A DNA stretch of 64,000 nucleotides from assembly GCA_045641165.1 (NCBI GenBank), contig JAZUGL010000002.1:1-64000 (forward strand). The letters are read 5' to 3'. This DNA comes from Hennigella sp045641165 (lineage in GTDB: Bacteria; Bacillota_I; Bacilli_A; Mycoplasmatales; Mycoplasmoidaceae). A model generated the notes under the pieces. The model was not told the DNA's origin, ran no database searches, and was given only the letters and a program-made list of their open reading frames with translations. Both the position numbers and the translations under genes were made by a program. Positions 22,014-32,412 of the stretch are shown here, piece by piece; the first letter of the stretch is position 1; every line of letters starts with the position of its first letter.

Positions 22014-23444
22014 TTACTTTTTTAGCAAATCTTTTAGCACTTTATTAGAGATTATTGGATTAGCTTGGCCCTTTGTTTCTTTCATTAGCTGACCAATAAT
22101 CATTTTTTCGACTCTTTCGAGTCGGTCCTTATTTTTTAAAATCATATCTTTGTTCTTTTCAATAATTGAATTTAGTATTGTTGCAATTTCTTTTTCATCT
22201 GTAATTTGTTTAAATCCAAATTTTTCAATAATTTCTTTAGGAGAAAGATCAGATTTATAAATCTCAACAATAATTGATTTAGATTGTTTAGCATTTATGC
22301 TACCTTGTTTAAGAATCTTAATCATATCAATTATGTAATCAATCTTTTTTGAAGAAATTGATTCAATTGTTTTGTTATCTTTTTTCAATAAACCAACAAG
22401 TTCGACCAAGATTCAAGTAACAGCAGCATTAACATCATTTGTTGCTTCTAAAACTTTATTAAAAGTTTTATATAAAGGATAATCATCCAATAATTGATAA
22501 ACAAGTTTTGAATCTAATTTCAAATCAAATAATTTTTGTTTGATTTCATCGACACTATATTTAACTTGTTTTTTAGCGTCTTCAACAAAGCTATCATCAA
22601 GTTCCAAACATAAAATGTTTGGTTCGGGAATAAAGTGATAGTCAACACCAACAGTTTTTTCTCTCATAAACAAAGTTTGTTCTTTGACATCATCATATCT
22701 TCTTGTTTCTTGCAAAACATTCTTACCTAGTAAGTATTGACCCGCTTGTCTTTCTTGTTCATATTCAATAGCTTTACCCACTCCAGATATAGAGTTGATA
22801 TTTTTAATTTCAACTCTTGTACCATATTTTTTAGATCCATAAGGAGCAACTGAGATGTTTACATCGGCTCTTAAACTTCCGTCTTCCATCTTAGCATCAG
22901 AAATTTCGGCAAAGTTTAAAATTCTTTTAAGTTCAGTTAAATAAGCCATTGCTTCTTCTGACGAATCAATATCAGGATGAGATACAATTTCAATTAATGG
23001 CATTCCAGCACGGTTATAGTCTAATAAAACTTTATCATTTTGGATAATCTGCTTTGCAGTGTCTTCTTCCATATGGATACGTTCAACTCTGATTTTCTTT
23101 TTAGAACCATCATTTAATGTAATTTCTACATAACCATTTAATCCAATAGGATTAAATTGCTGAGTAATTTGGAAACCTTTTGGCAAATCACGATAGAAAT
23201 AATTTTTTCTATCGAAGGTCAATTGCTTGCTAATTTTCATATGAAGTGCATTAGCCAAACAAATAGCTTTTTGCACAACAAACTCATTAACACTAGGCAT
23301 TGTTCCAGGCAAACCAATATCAATTTCATTGATATTTGCATTAGTTTCATCATTATGTTTGCTAGCAACAGCTGAAAACATTTTAGATTTGGAGTTAACA
23401 ACTGTATGAACTTCAATACCAACAGTGGTTTTAAAATTATTCAT
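22014..23444 (-). CDS. gatB: Asp/Glu-tRNA amidotransferase subunit B
   Basis: 476 aa. Kinase-like and tRNA-binding subunit of GatCAB, which converts misacylated Glu-tRNA-Gln (and Asp-tRNA-Asn) to the amides. GIEVHTVVNSKSKMF at the N-terminus, DYNRAGMPLIEIVSHPD, ADVNISV and EIKNINS are typical GatB motifs; a C-terminal YqeY-like domain ends the protein. ATG 23444 is chosen for GGAGG 5 nt upstream, which lies within the end of gatA (8-nt overlap). One TGA Trp at 22413-22415. asnS is present in this window, so the essential target is probably tRNA-Gln. Confidence 0.96.
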
Positions 23445-24828
23445 TGTTGCCTCCAATTATGTTTTCCAATGTATAAGCTATGTTTAATAGCTTCATATCT
23501 TTATATACATCACAAACAACAGTTAATCCTCAAGGCATACCATCAACCTTTGCAAAAGGAACAGTTATGCTTGGGGTTCCGGACATATTAGACATCATTA
23601 ATCAGTCATCATAATAGTTATCACTATTAGGTTGACTTATACTTGGAGCAGCACCACAAACTGATGGCATTAAAATGCAATCACCTTGTTTCAAAATCTC
23701 AAGTTCTTTATCTTGGAATTGTTTTCTAAGTTGTCTAGCGCCTAAAGATAGTTCTTCAAAATGTTTCTTATCTGAAAGATAAGCCCCAATAATAAATCTT
23801 CTTTTAATTTCATTACCTAAACCGCTTGTTCTATTTTTCAAAATAGTTTGTTCATATGAGTCTTTAATTTCAGAAATATCATTGCCAAAAACAAAACCAG
23901 TTAAGTTTGAATAGCAGCTATATGCTTCTATAAAACTTATAGTTTTATAAACAAAAGACAAAGCTTTTAATTGTTGGATGTTTGCATCAACATATTTAAT
24001 TTTGTGTCCATTTGCTTCTAACTTTGCAATTAGCTCATTAAATTTATCGGCATGCTTTTTATCTAATAAAGATAGTAAATCTTTAATAACAACAAAATTT
24101 ATGCCATTTTGTGTTTTTAAATTTTCTAACTTAACATTATTAATCAAATTTGTTGAAGTCATATCTTTAGAATCAAATTTAAAGATCCTATTTGCAACAA
24201 TAGTTGCATCAGCAACATATTTAGTTAATATACCAACATGGTCTAAACTAGGTGAATATGGCAATACTCCATATCTACTAATTGCACCATATGTTGGTTT
24301 GTAACCAACAACCCCACATAAAGATGCTGGTCTTCTAACTGAATCTCCAGTATCTGTTCCTATAGCAAAAGCAGAAATACCTGTTGCAACATTAACAGCA
24401 CTTCCTGAAGATGATCCACCAGCAATTTTACTTTCATCATGTGGATTTTTAACTATTCCATAAGCTGAATGCAACCCGGTTCCACCCAAACCAAATTCAT
24501 CCATATTATCTTTAGATAATAAAGTGGCACCAGATTGCTTTAAAAGATTATAAACAGTTGCGGAATATGGCGGCACATATTTTGATAAAAATTTAGAGCC
24601 ACCAGTAGTTAATATTCCTTTAGTTGAAACATTATCTTTTAAAGAATAAGGTATACAAGAAAGAATTTCATTCTTATCAAATTTGTTATTTGAACTAAAA
24701 ATGGGTGTAATAATGCTATTAAGCTTTTTGTTTTTTTCATACAATGCTTTAGCATTATTTACTAAATCTTCAGGTTTTACACTACCCGAAACCAATTTGT
24801 TGTGTAAATCAAGAATAACAGATTTCAT
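23437..24828 (-). CDS. gatA: Asp/Glu-tRNA amidotransferase subunit A
   Basis: 463 aa. Amidase-signature glutaminase subunit. The catalytic Ser-cisSer-Lys triad is seen as K in YSLKDNV (~64) and the Ser-rich GGSSSGSA (~138-145), with GTDTGDSVRRPA following. TGA at 23602-23604 is Trp. 2 nt after gatC and 8-nt overlap with gatB. Confidence 0.96.
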
Positions 24829-24830
24829 TT

Positions 24831-25097
24831 CTATTTACCAACAACATATTTGTTAACAACTTTGGCGTTAGATAAATAATCGCCTTCAGTTAGTTCAACA
24901 ACATCTTTCCTTAATGTAGCACAGTTTTTAACACGCGGAAAATTAGCAGGAATTGATTTAGAATCAATTTCCTTTCTATATAAATCAAGCTGATTTTCAA
25001 GATCAACAATTTCTTTTTGAACTAAATCAAGTTGTTCGTCATTTAATTCAAAAAATAATTTTTGAGCTAACTCGCTGACATACTTTTTATCAACCAT
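24831..25097 (-). CDS. gatC: Asp/Glu-tRNA amidotransferase subunit C
   Basis: 88 aa; the usual size. Belt-like subunit that stabilises GatA-GatB. The helical N-terminus (SELAQKLFFELNDEQLDL) and the C-terminal proline/valine tail around NCATLRKDVV match GatC. SD GGAG about 7 nt before ATG 25097 and minus TATAAT at 25121-25126. First gene of gatCAB. Confidence 0.88.
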   Translation of the reverse strand: MVDKKYVSELAQKLFFELNDEQLDLVQKEIVDLENQLDLYRKEIDSKSIPANFPRVKNCATLRKDVVELTEGDYLSNAKVVNKYVVGK

Positions 25098-25169
25098 TAA
25101 AACTCCGCTATATTAAATAAATTATATTATTAAACACATAGATATAATTAAATAGAAAAGAGGAAATTT

Positions 25170-25631
25170 ATGTCAAATCAAAACGCTAAAGATAAAACTT
25201 ATTATTCAATAAGTAAGTGATTTACATGAGCAAGTTTTATTATTATTTGCATTCCAATTGTAATATTAGTGCTTCATGCAATCGCAACTTATTGACGCCC
25301 AGAATTAGCAGATAGCTTTAAACCGGCTGTTCAATGATTACTAATCATATCTGCTGCAGTTTCTGCTATTTGAATCATACTAAACATTATTATGTTTATA
25401 GCTGCAGGAAACCTAAGAGGAATTAAAAGCCCACTTGCTGTTAGATTATTTCTACTAATTGCCCTTGCCCTTGTTTTGTTTTCAGTAATTATTAACATTT
25501 TGAGTCAAACAGGAGTTTTAGTTGAAGGCCAATTACTAGACACACTAATTCTTGTCAGCCCAATAGCAACCATGGTTGGTTATCTAGTTGGTGGAATCCT
25601 TGGTTCAAGAATAAAACACGCCTTAGCTTAA
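25170..25631 (+). CDS. Small four-helix membrane protein, unknown
   Basis: 153 aa with four hydrophobic segments (about residues 20-42, 55-80, 88-110, 125-146) and a C-terminal GSRIKHALA. No family recognised. ATG 25170 follows AGAGGA (about 10 nt upstream) and a TATAAT at 25143-25148. Five TGA Trp codons lie in the N-terminal half. It overlaps no other gene and ends in a terminator shared with rplL. Confidence 0.78.
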
Positions 25632-25634
25632 TAA

Positions 25635-25663
25635 AAAAATCCCTGAAAAGGGATTTTTCTTTT
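25635..25663. terminator. Bidirectional terminator (membrane protein / rplL)
   Basis: AAAAATCCC and GGGATTTTT around a TGAAAA loop, with A and T runs on both flanks. Confidence 0.82.
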
Positions 25664-25674
25664 GTTATTTCTAA

Positions 25675-26040
25675 CTACTTAACTTCTACAGTTGCACCAG
25701 CGTCTGTAAACTTCTTAGCAATTTCTTTTGCTTCTTCAGGTTTAATACCTTCTTTTACAACACATGGAGCTTTATCAACTGCATTCTTAGCTTCCATTAA
25801 ACCAAGACCAGTGATTTCACGGTAGATTTTAATAACAGCAACTTTACTAGCACCAGCCTTAGTTAATGTTACAGTAACTAAAGATGGTTCAGCGTTAGCT
25901 GCAGGAGCAGCTGCAGCAGCTACTGGAGCAGCAGCAGAAACACCAAATTCCTTTTCAATTGCTTTTACTAAATCGTTAATTTCCATTAGACTCATTTCTT
26001 TTAAAGAGTCAATTACTTGTTGATTTGTTAATTTTGCCAT
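25675..26040 (-). CDS. rplL: 50S ribosomal protein bL12
   Basis: 121 aa. Stalk protein that recruits translational GTPases. N-terminal dimerisation region, an Ala/Pro hinge (residues ~37-52) and the conserved C-terminal domain (VTLTKAGASKVAVIKIYREITGLGLMEAK; EAKEIAKKFTDAGATVEVK, each part of one domain). ATG 26040 is chosen for its SD GAAAGGA; an earlier in-frame start is not supported. Follows rplJ. Confidence 0.96.
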   Translation of the reverse strand: MAKLTNQQVIDSLKEMSLMEINDLVKAIEKEFGVSAAAPVAAAAAPAANAEPSLVTVTLTKAGASKVAVIKIYREITGLGLMEAKNAVDKAPCVVKEGIKPEEAKEIAKKFTDAGATVEVK

Positions 26041-26058
26041 ATTAAATATTCCTTTCAA

Positions 26059-26544
26059 TTATTTCTTAGTATCACCAACGGCTTTTAATCCATATAGGAA
26101 GTTTCTTAAACTGCATGTTAAGCAAGAAAGCAACATAGAGTATAAGCCCTTTCTTCCTGGGATTGATGCGATTGAAGCAAGTTGGTCTGGTTTAATTATT
26201 TGGTTTTCTAATAAACCAAATTTAAACTTTACAAAGTTCCTTTTCTTTGCAATTTCTGCAACGGCTTTAAAAGCACAAACTTCATCATCGTTACATAAAA
26301 TTACAGCGTTAGGTCCTTTGCATTCATCAGCTGCGATATTTGCTGCTTTAAGTGCACGATTAAGAACGTTGTTCTTAACAACTTCCATAGCTGCACCATC
26401 GGCATGTAACTTAGCTCTCATCTCTGTAACTTCTTTTACAGTAAGACCTAAATACTCAAAAACCAAAAATGACTTAGCACTTTTAAGTTTTTGAACAAAT
26501 TCGTCAGTTATCTTAGCTTTTTGTTCAATAATAGCTTTTGACAC
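26059..26544 (-). CDS. rplJ: 50S ribosomal protein uL10
   Basis: 161 aa. Stalk base protein binding 23S rRNA and L12 dimers. FVFEYLGLTV-type start region (SFLVFEYLGLTVKEVTEMR) and KNNVLNRAL match L10. Starts with GTG 26544, supported by GGAGG 6 nt upstream. Preceded by a structured leader (26565-26677). Confidence 0.95.
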   Translation of the reverse strand: MSKAIIEQKAKITDEFVQKLKSAKSFLVFEYLGLTVKEVTEMRAKLHADGAAMEVVKNNVLNRALKAANIAADECKGPNAVILCNDDEVCAFKAVAEIAKKRNFVKFKFGLLENQIIKPDQLASIASIPGRKGLYSMLLSCLTCSLRNFLYGLKAVGDTKK

Positions 26545-26564
26545 AATTTACCTCCGTAATTTGT

Positions 26565-26677
26565 GCAATATACAAATAAATGTCTTTGCTTACACAAAGA
26601 CACTTAAGAATAAGTTTAGATACATATCCTCGGTAACAAATTAAGGTTTTATCCAGTTACTGTCTTTGGTATATTGC
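26565..26677 (-). promoter_or_regulatory. Ribosomal protein L10 leader (rplJL autoregulation)
   Basis: A perfect 9-bp closing stem is formed by GCAATATAC (26669-26677, minus sense) and its complement at 26565-26573. Inside is a hairpin TGTCTTTG/CAAAGACA (26581-26602) and further short pairings. Position, size (~110 nt) and closing stem fit the L10 leader, to which the L10-L12 complex binds to repress translation. The minus TATAAT at 26684-26689 would start the RNA at about its 5' edge. Confidence 0.8.
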
Positions 26678-26683
26678 CTAACC

Positions 26684-26689
26684 ATTATA
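26684..26689 (-). promoter_or_regulatory. -10 element of rplJL
   Basis: TATAAT on the minus strand, immediately upstream of the L10 leader. It lies 8 nt from the stop codon of the preceding gene, so the promoter region overlaps that gene's 3' end. No good -35 is seen. Confidence 0.55.
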
Positions 26690-26696
26690 TAGAAAA

Positions 26697-27473
26697 TTAC
26701 ATAAATAGGTAGAAAATATTCAAGAACCCAGATTTTAAACGACAAAAGAAATTCTTTTTCTTTTTATTAATCTTATGATTAACGGAACCGCCATAAGCAA
26801 CTTTAAATGTATCTAAATATTTACTAACATCAGTTGTTTCAATTATTTTGTTGAAATTAAAAATATTCTTAAAATTAAAATTCTTTTCAACAACCAAAAC
26901 CTTTTTATCATCAATAATTAAAAAATTCTTTTTTAATTCTGGGTGAACGCCAACATTAATTTCACCTTCTAAATATTTATCAAGATCATAAAGCATGAGT
27001 TTATTTTTATATCTTTTTATTTGCTTACTCACACAGATATCAACTTTGACATTTTTATATGTACAAAAATTTAAAGCATTAAATGTATCATGAGACACAA
27101 AAAATGAATCGCAATAAAACTTTATTGATTTTTTAGCTTGGAAAATATTTTGTAAAACCACCGCGTGATTTTTACTAATTCCACCTTTTTGCGATCTTTT
27201 AATTAGACCAACAAAAATAACAATTATTCCTCCTAATATAGGAAGAATAAGCAAAATTAAAAGTCAAAAGACTTTTGCTTCATCTGGTGAGTGTTTAGAA
27301 TTAAACAAAACACTTGCTACAGCAATATCTTCTACTCAACAAACAATTAATCATGTTCATCAAAAAGCAATGTCATTTAGATTAAAAAGATACACTAAAG
27401 TGCACGAGATAGCAAATATTGCTATAGCTAATATCAAAGATATTGATAACCCAACTTTTCTAGAAGTCTTCAT
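26697..27473 (-). CDS. Degenerate cardiolipin synthase-like (phospholipase D fold) membrane protein
   Basis: 258 aa. The N-terminus has two or three TM segments ending in LPILGGIIVIFVGL, which matches the PLDc_N segment that precedes the catalytic domains in bacterial Cls. A single PLD-like domain follows (VLQNIFQAKKSIKFYCDSFF, then NVKVDICVS, then HPELKKNFLIIDDKKVLVVE). In active enzymes the last stretch carries H-x-K-x4-D; here the H and K positions are not conserved, and the second PLD half is missing, against ~480 aa in full Cls. It is thus probably inactive as a synthase. 1 nt after feoB; SD GGAAA. Confidence 0.6.
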
Positions 27474-27474
27474 A

Positions 27475-29541
27475 TTAATTTCCTGATAGAAGCATTATAC
27501 TTCTTCCAACCCAATAAACAATTGTTGACAAACCATAAGCCACAACAATGCTTGAAAGGAAATTAATACCAACATATTTTGGTTTTGTTTCCTTTCACAT
27601 TGTGACAACGGCTGGTAAACATGGGATATAAAACATTGCAAATGTCATAAAGCTTACAGCAACAGCTGGGCCAAAACCAAATTGGTTAAACAAACCAGCT
27701 ATTGTTCCAACTTCAGTAGTTGATTGCAATAGTTGTAAATTAGTAATTATTAATTCCTTTGCAGGTAAACCTGCAACTAAAGCAGAAGTTAGTTGTCAGT
27801 TAGCACCACCAAATACAGGCCACAACAAATAACTTAATCCCTTACCTATATAACAAAGAATTGAATATTGTACTAATTCAGAACTATCTGGAATGTATGT
27901 TCCGTTGACTGGACCTATATGTAATAACACCCAGAAAATTAAGTTAGCAACAACAATAATTAGAATAGTTTTCTTTAGAAATTGTTTAATTTGTTGAGCA
28001 ACATTTTTAAAGATAATTCTAAAATCTGGTGCATTTCAATTTACTACTTCTATACAAAAGAATGAACTTTGTTTTCTAAATAAGGTCTTAGAAAAGAATA
28101 AGCCAAGCAATAAAGCAATTAAACCACTAAAGAAAACAAAACCATAGATAAATAATCATGACCATGTACTAAAGATAACATTAGACACAAAGCTAATTAC
28201 TACTACTTTAGTAGTACATGATATAAATGGCGTAATTAATGTAGAAACAACCCTTTCTTTTTTAGATGAACTACTTCTTGCTAACATTAATGCCGGAACA
28301 GCACAACCAAAAGCAGTAAGCAAATTAACTATTGATCTTCCAGATATACCAAATTTACTTAAAGCACGATCTAATAGAATAGATGTTCTAGACAACAAAC
28401 CTATTTGCTGAATAATGCTTATTAAGAAATAAAGAATACAAATAGTTGGAATAAAAGCCAATATTACAAAAACACCATTACATATACCATTAACAAATAG
28501 ACTCGTTACTCATTCTGGAGCATTAGCTTGTCTAAAACCTTCTGCGATTCAATGAGCTAAACCCCATTCACTATCTGATAATGCTTGGGCAAAGTGACTT
28601 TGAATTCATCCACCAGCATAATTTCCAAAAGCTAAATAGTAAATAGCTAAAACAATAATAATAAATAAAGGTATACCGATTCATTTCTTTAAGAAGAAAT
28701 GATCAAATCTATTTTGCTTTGGTAAATCAATTCTTAAATATTTTTTTGTGTTGTAATGACACGCTTTCAATAATTTAACAATGAATTTATTTTTAGTATC
28801 GCGTATCTCTTGCGCATACTTCTTTCCTTGTTCTTCACTGACTAATAATGGTTTAATCTTTTTAAATTCTTCTTTGTGATGATAGCTTAAGTGATCAATT
28901 AAGAAAGCATTGTTTTCCAAAATCATCAAAGATGCAAATCTTTTTGAAACGTTTAAGTTTGGTAAAACATTTGAAATTTGTTTTATCTTTCTTTCAATTT
29001 CTTCTGAATAAGTAACAATATTTGAATCAACCATCTTAGATTCATGCAAAGACTTGATAATTTCTTTTACATTTTTAGATCTATTAGATCTAGAAAGAAC
29101 AATATTTAATCCATTTAGCTCCTTACTTAATTTTTTTCAATTAAACGTTTGTGGTTTAATTAAATCAATCATATTTACACACAATGTATTTAACAAACCA
29201 GTTTCAATACATTGAAGTGTTAAATATAGATCTCTTTGTAAGCTAAAAGCAGACAAAACATTGACTATACCATCTACTTTACCATGTAATAAGTGATAAT
29301 GTGTTTCTTTTTCTTCTGCAATAGGGTGAGATAAATTATAAATACCAGGTAAATCTACTAAATAGTCATCTGTTTTTTTAATTTTTCCCATCGTATGCTC
29401 AGTAGTCATACGATCAATATTACTAACTAATGCAGTAGCATGTGTTAAACGATTAAAAATTGTTGATTTACCAACATTTGGTGAACCGATTAAAAGATAT
29501 GTTTTAGATTCATTGTGTATTTTTTTAGATAACTTTGACAT
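27475..29541 (-). CDS. feoB: Ferrous iron transport protein B
   Basis: 688 aa. G-protein-coupled Fe2+ permease of the membrane. G1 GSPNVGKST (~19-27), G3 DLPG, G4 NMID (Asn-x-x-Asp), then a helical guanine-dissociation-like spacer and the membrane part with paired Gate motifs, including a conserved CAVPALMLAR and PCLPAVVTMW, each with the Cys thought to line the iron path. Three TGA Trp codons divide it. The 5' end overlaps feoA by 17 nt. Family length is ~700-770, so the cytosolic spacer is slightly short. Confidence 0.93.
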
Positions 29542-29770
29542 CTATTAACCTACAATTTTCTTCCCTTAACACATACTGCACATTGAACAGTTGTAAATGA
29601 AGAACATTGTTGGAGTCATTGTTATTAAGAACTTTTACTTCAGCACCTTCGATAAAACCTAAATTTTCTAATTTATGTTTCATCAAATGATCAGTGAAAT
29701 GTAAGGCAACAACTTTTACTGTTTTACCCTTAAGTTCGCTAGTTAATTTTACAACCGATCTTTGAGCCAT
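29525..29770 (-). CDS. feoA: Ferrous iron transport protein A
   Basis: 81 aa. Small SH3-like cytosolic protein required for FeoB. LTSELKGKTVKVVAL at the N-terminus, KLENLGFIEGAEVKVLN in the core and REENCRLIDV at the end match FeoA. A minus TATAAT at 29794-29799 would give a ~17-nt leader. Divergent from the sdaA-like gene. Confidence 0.88.
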   Translation of the reverse strand: MAQRSVVKLTSELKGKTVKVVALHFTDHLMKHKLENLGFIEGAEVKVLNNNDSNNVLHLQLFNVQYVLREENCRLIDVKVI

Positions 29771-29830
29771 AATTTGATATATGTGTATATCTCATTATAT
29801 ATATTTTTGATTTTTTGAAACACTAATTTC

Positions 29831-29856
29831 TATATATTTTATTTATAAAATATATA
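29831..29856. promoter_or_regulatory. Perfect palindrome between feoAB and the dehydratase operon
   Basis: Arms of 11 bp (TATATATTTTA at 29831-29841 and TAAAATATATA at 29846-29856) around TTTA. It lies 8 nt upstream of the TATAAT (29865-29870) of the dehydratase operon and 32 nt from the feoA -10. A candidate operator; in AT-rich DNA a chance origin is possible. It does not match a Fur consensus. Confidence 0.4.
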
Positions 29857-29897
29857 ACTATCAATATAATTAAGAAAAAGAGGCTTATAAATTTTTT

Positions 29898-31145
29898 ATG
29901 AAATCTATATTACAAATGTTCAAGATTGGCAAAGGACCAAGCATTACTTTGAACACGGCTGCTTTTAGAGCATGCGAAAAAGTAGCAAAGGAATTAAAAG
30001 GACAAAAAGACATTGATAATGTTGAAGTACGTCTTTATAACGATTTTGCTAGACTAGAAGAACAAGTTAAAACATCTCAAGATATCTTAGATGCTTTTAA
30101 ACTTTATTCTAAATTACCTATCAAGGTAGTTAAAACAAAAAGAACTCCTCCAGCAGCAAGACATCCACTTACATTTGATATCTTGCTTAAAAAACGTGGT
30201 GAAATTATTAGAAGACACAGAATAGTTTCAACAGGTGGTGGCAACTTCTTTATTACTGACCAACTAGAGCAAACAGCAAAATCAAGATATGATTTTAAGA
30301 GTTTTGTTGATATGACAAAATACTTTAAACAAAATAGAATGAGTTATTTAGATTTTTGTTCAATTGCTCAAACAAAGAAAGAAATTACAACTCATTTTGC
30401 TAAATGTATTAAGTTAATGGATAAGGTTATTGCAGACGGATTAAAAAAACGTGGTCTTCTTAAACTATCAAATCCAAAAATTAAGTTTGAAAGAAGAGCA
30501 AAACACATTATTGAAACTAAAGTGCCAAAAGAAAATGACGATCAAGAAATGATTAGAAAAATTTCCGCTTATGCTTATGCAATAGGCGAAGAAATTGCAC
30601 AAAGATCAAAAGCAGTTATTTCTCCAAGCTGCGGAGCAGCAGGTGTTTATTGAGCGACTTTAAAGTTTATTAGAGAGAAATATAAACCAAGTACACAAAA
30701 GATTTACAATGCAATGTGTATTTCTGGTTTGATTGCCAGTCTAATTGATCAAAATGCTACCATCTCTTCTGCTGATGCCGGTTGTCAAGCAGAAATAGGA
30801 ACAGCTTGTGCAATGGCATCAGCTGCAGCTGCATATCTTATGTATGATGCAGGTATTGATGAAATAGGAAGAGCTGCAGAAATGGCACTAGAACACTGTT
30901 TAGGATTAACATGCTGTGCTATTTGTGCAATTCCACTTGTTCCATGCATTCAAAGATGTGCCGCTTATGCAGTTAGAGCAATTGAAAATGCAGTTTTAAC
31001 TCATAGTTTAATGCCATCAGAAGACTTGTGTGCTCTTGATGATGTTATTAAAGTTATGTATGAAACTGGTAAAGATTTATTAAAACAACATAGAACACCA
31101 GACTTTGAAGGTTTTGCAAAACGTTCAAAATATGCATTAAGGTAA
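29898..31145 (+). CDS. Divergent paralogue of Fe-S L-serine dehydratase, likely altered activity
   Basis: 415 aa, colinear with the next gene, a true SdaA-type protein. The C-terminal domain keeps the three cluster cysteine motifs SPSCGAAG, DAGCQAEIG and PCIQRC. In the N-terminal domain the signature GPSSSHT is GPSITLN (13-19) and the GKGH loop is replaced (around 52-58), so three histidines that are conserved in the family (H12, H18, H56 of the neighbour) are K12, L18 and absent. The protein may still bind a [4Fe-4S] cluster but probably not dehydrate serine by the known route. It may be a partner subunit, a regulator or an enzyme for another substrate. SD AGAGG; TATAAT 29865-29870; one TGA Trp. 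Confidence 0.8.
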
Positions 31146-31154
31146 GGAGGAATT

Positions 31155-32411
31155 ATGTTTTCAGTACGTGAATTATTTAAAGTAGGACATGGTCCATCTT
31201 CAAGCCACACTATTGGGCCAATGAGAGCATGCCGTTATATTCTTGAACACTATGAATCTAAAGGCATAGGAAGAATCAAAATTACTCTTTATGGATCTTT
31301 TGCCTTAACAGGCAAGGGCCACTTAATGGACAGAGCTATTGATGAAGTATTTGCTAAATATCCACACGAATATGTTTGAAATTTAAAAGAACAAACTCCA
31401 CACCCAAACACAATGGATGTTGAAGTATTTGGTAAAAATAACAAATTAATAGTTAAAAAACGTTTTGTTTCTATTGGTGGTGGAACAATTGCTATTGCTG
31501 GTGATCCACCAGTTAAAAATGTTTATCCATATGATAACTTTGCTGAAATGAAAGCAATAATCAAAAAGAAAAAACTTGGTTATCTTGAATTTTTAGCTAT
31601 GCATGAATCAAAAGCAGATTTGATTAAACTATATGATGAAATGATTGATAGTTTTGAAGGAACTATTAAAATAGGTTTAAGCAAAAAAGGTTCTATTGAA
31701 GGTCTTGTTGACTTCCAAAGAAGAGCAAGAATGGTTTATGACTCAATTAAACCAAGCGATCCAGAATATGTTAAAAGAATTAAATTAGTTTCAGCTTATG
31801 CAATAGCTACTAATGAAGAAGCTGTTGGTTATGGAATGGTTGTTACAGCACCAACATGTGGTTCAGCAGGAACAATGCCTGGTATATATAAATATATAGT
31901 TGATAAATATAAACCAAGCAGGCAAAAAATTTATGAAGCATTTTCTGCTGCTGCTTTAATTGGTATTACTATTAAACAAAATGGTTCAGTTGCGGGTGCT
32001 ACTGGTGGATGCCAAGCAGAAGTCGGCGTTGCTACTGCTTTAGCTGCTGCTATGTATGCTGTTATAGTTTACAATGCTGATATTGACGAAGTTGAAAAAG
32101 CAGGCGAAGCTGCTTTGCAACAACTTGTAGGTATGACTTGTGATGCAGTTGGCCAATGTGCTTATGTTCCATGTATTCAAAGAAATGCAATCTATTCTAT
32201 GAGAGCAATGGATGCTGCAGAACTTGCTCACAATATGAAAGGTATGAGACAAATTGTTAATATTGATGATACTATTGAAGCATGTTATGACTCTGGTAAT
32301 GATTTAATTGATGGATATAGAGAAACATCAAAACTTGGTCTTGCAAAATACTGCAAATATGTTTTAAAATTCAGAAAAAATATTCAATTTGACGAACTAG
32401 AAAACAAATAA
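31155..32411 (+). CDS. sdaA: L-serine dehydratase (ammonia-lyase), iron-sulfur type
   Basis: 418 aa. Converts L-serine to pyruvate and ammonia with a [4Fe-4S] cluster acting as Lewis acid. One polypeptide joins the beta (N-terminal) and alpha (C-terminal) domains. GHGPSSSHT (residues 11-19), GSFALTGKGH (47-56), APTCGSAG, GGCQAEVG and PCIQRN carry the substrate histidines and the three cluster cysteines. In other family members the loop reads GKGHGTD; here GKGHLMD. One TGA Trp at 31377-31379. SD AAGGAGG 7 nt upstream of ATG 31155. Nine nt after the paralogue. Confidence 0.92.
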
Positions 32412-32412
32412 T

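Noticed and set aside
29898..31145. First SdaA paralogue as a pseudogene
   Set aside because: The frame is intact over 415 codons, has an SD and keeps all cluster cysteines, so altered function is more likely than decay.
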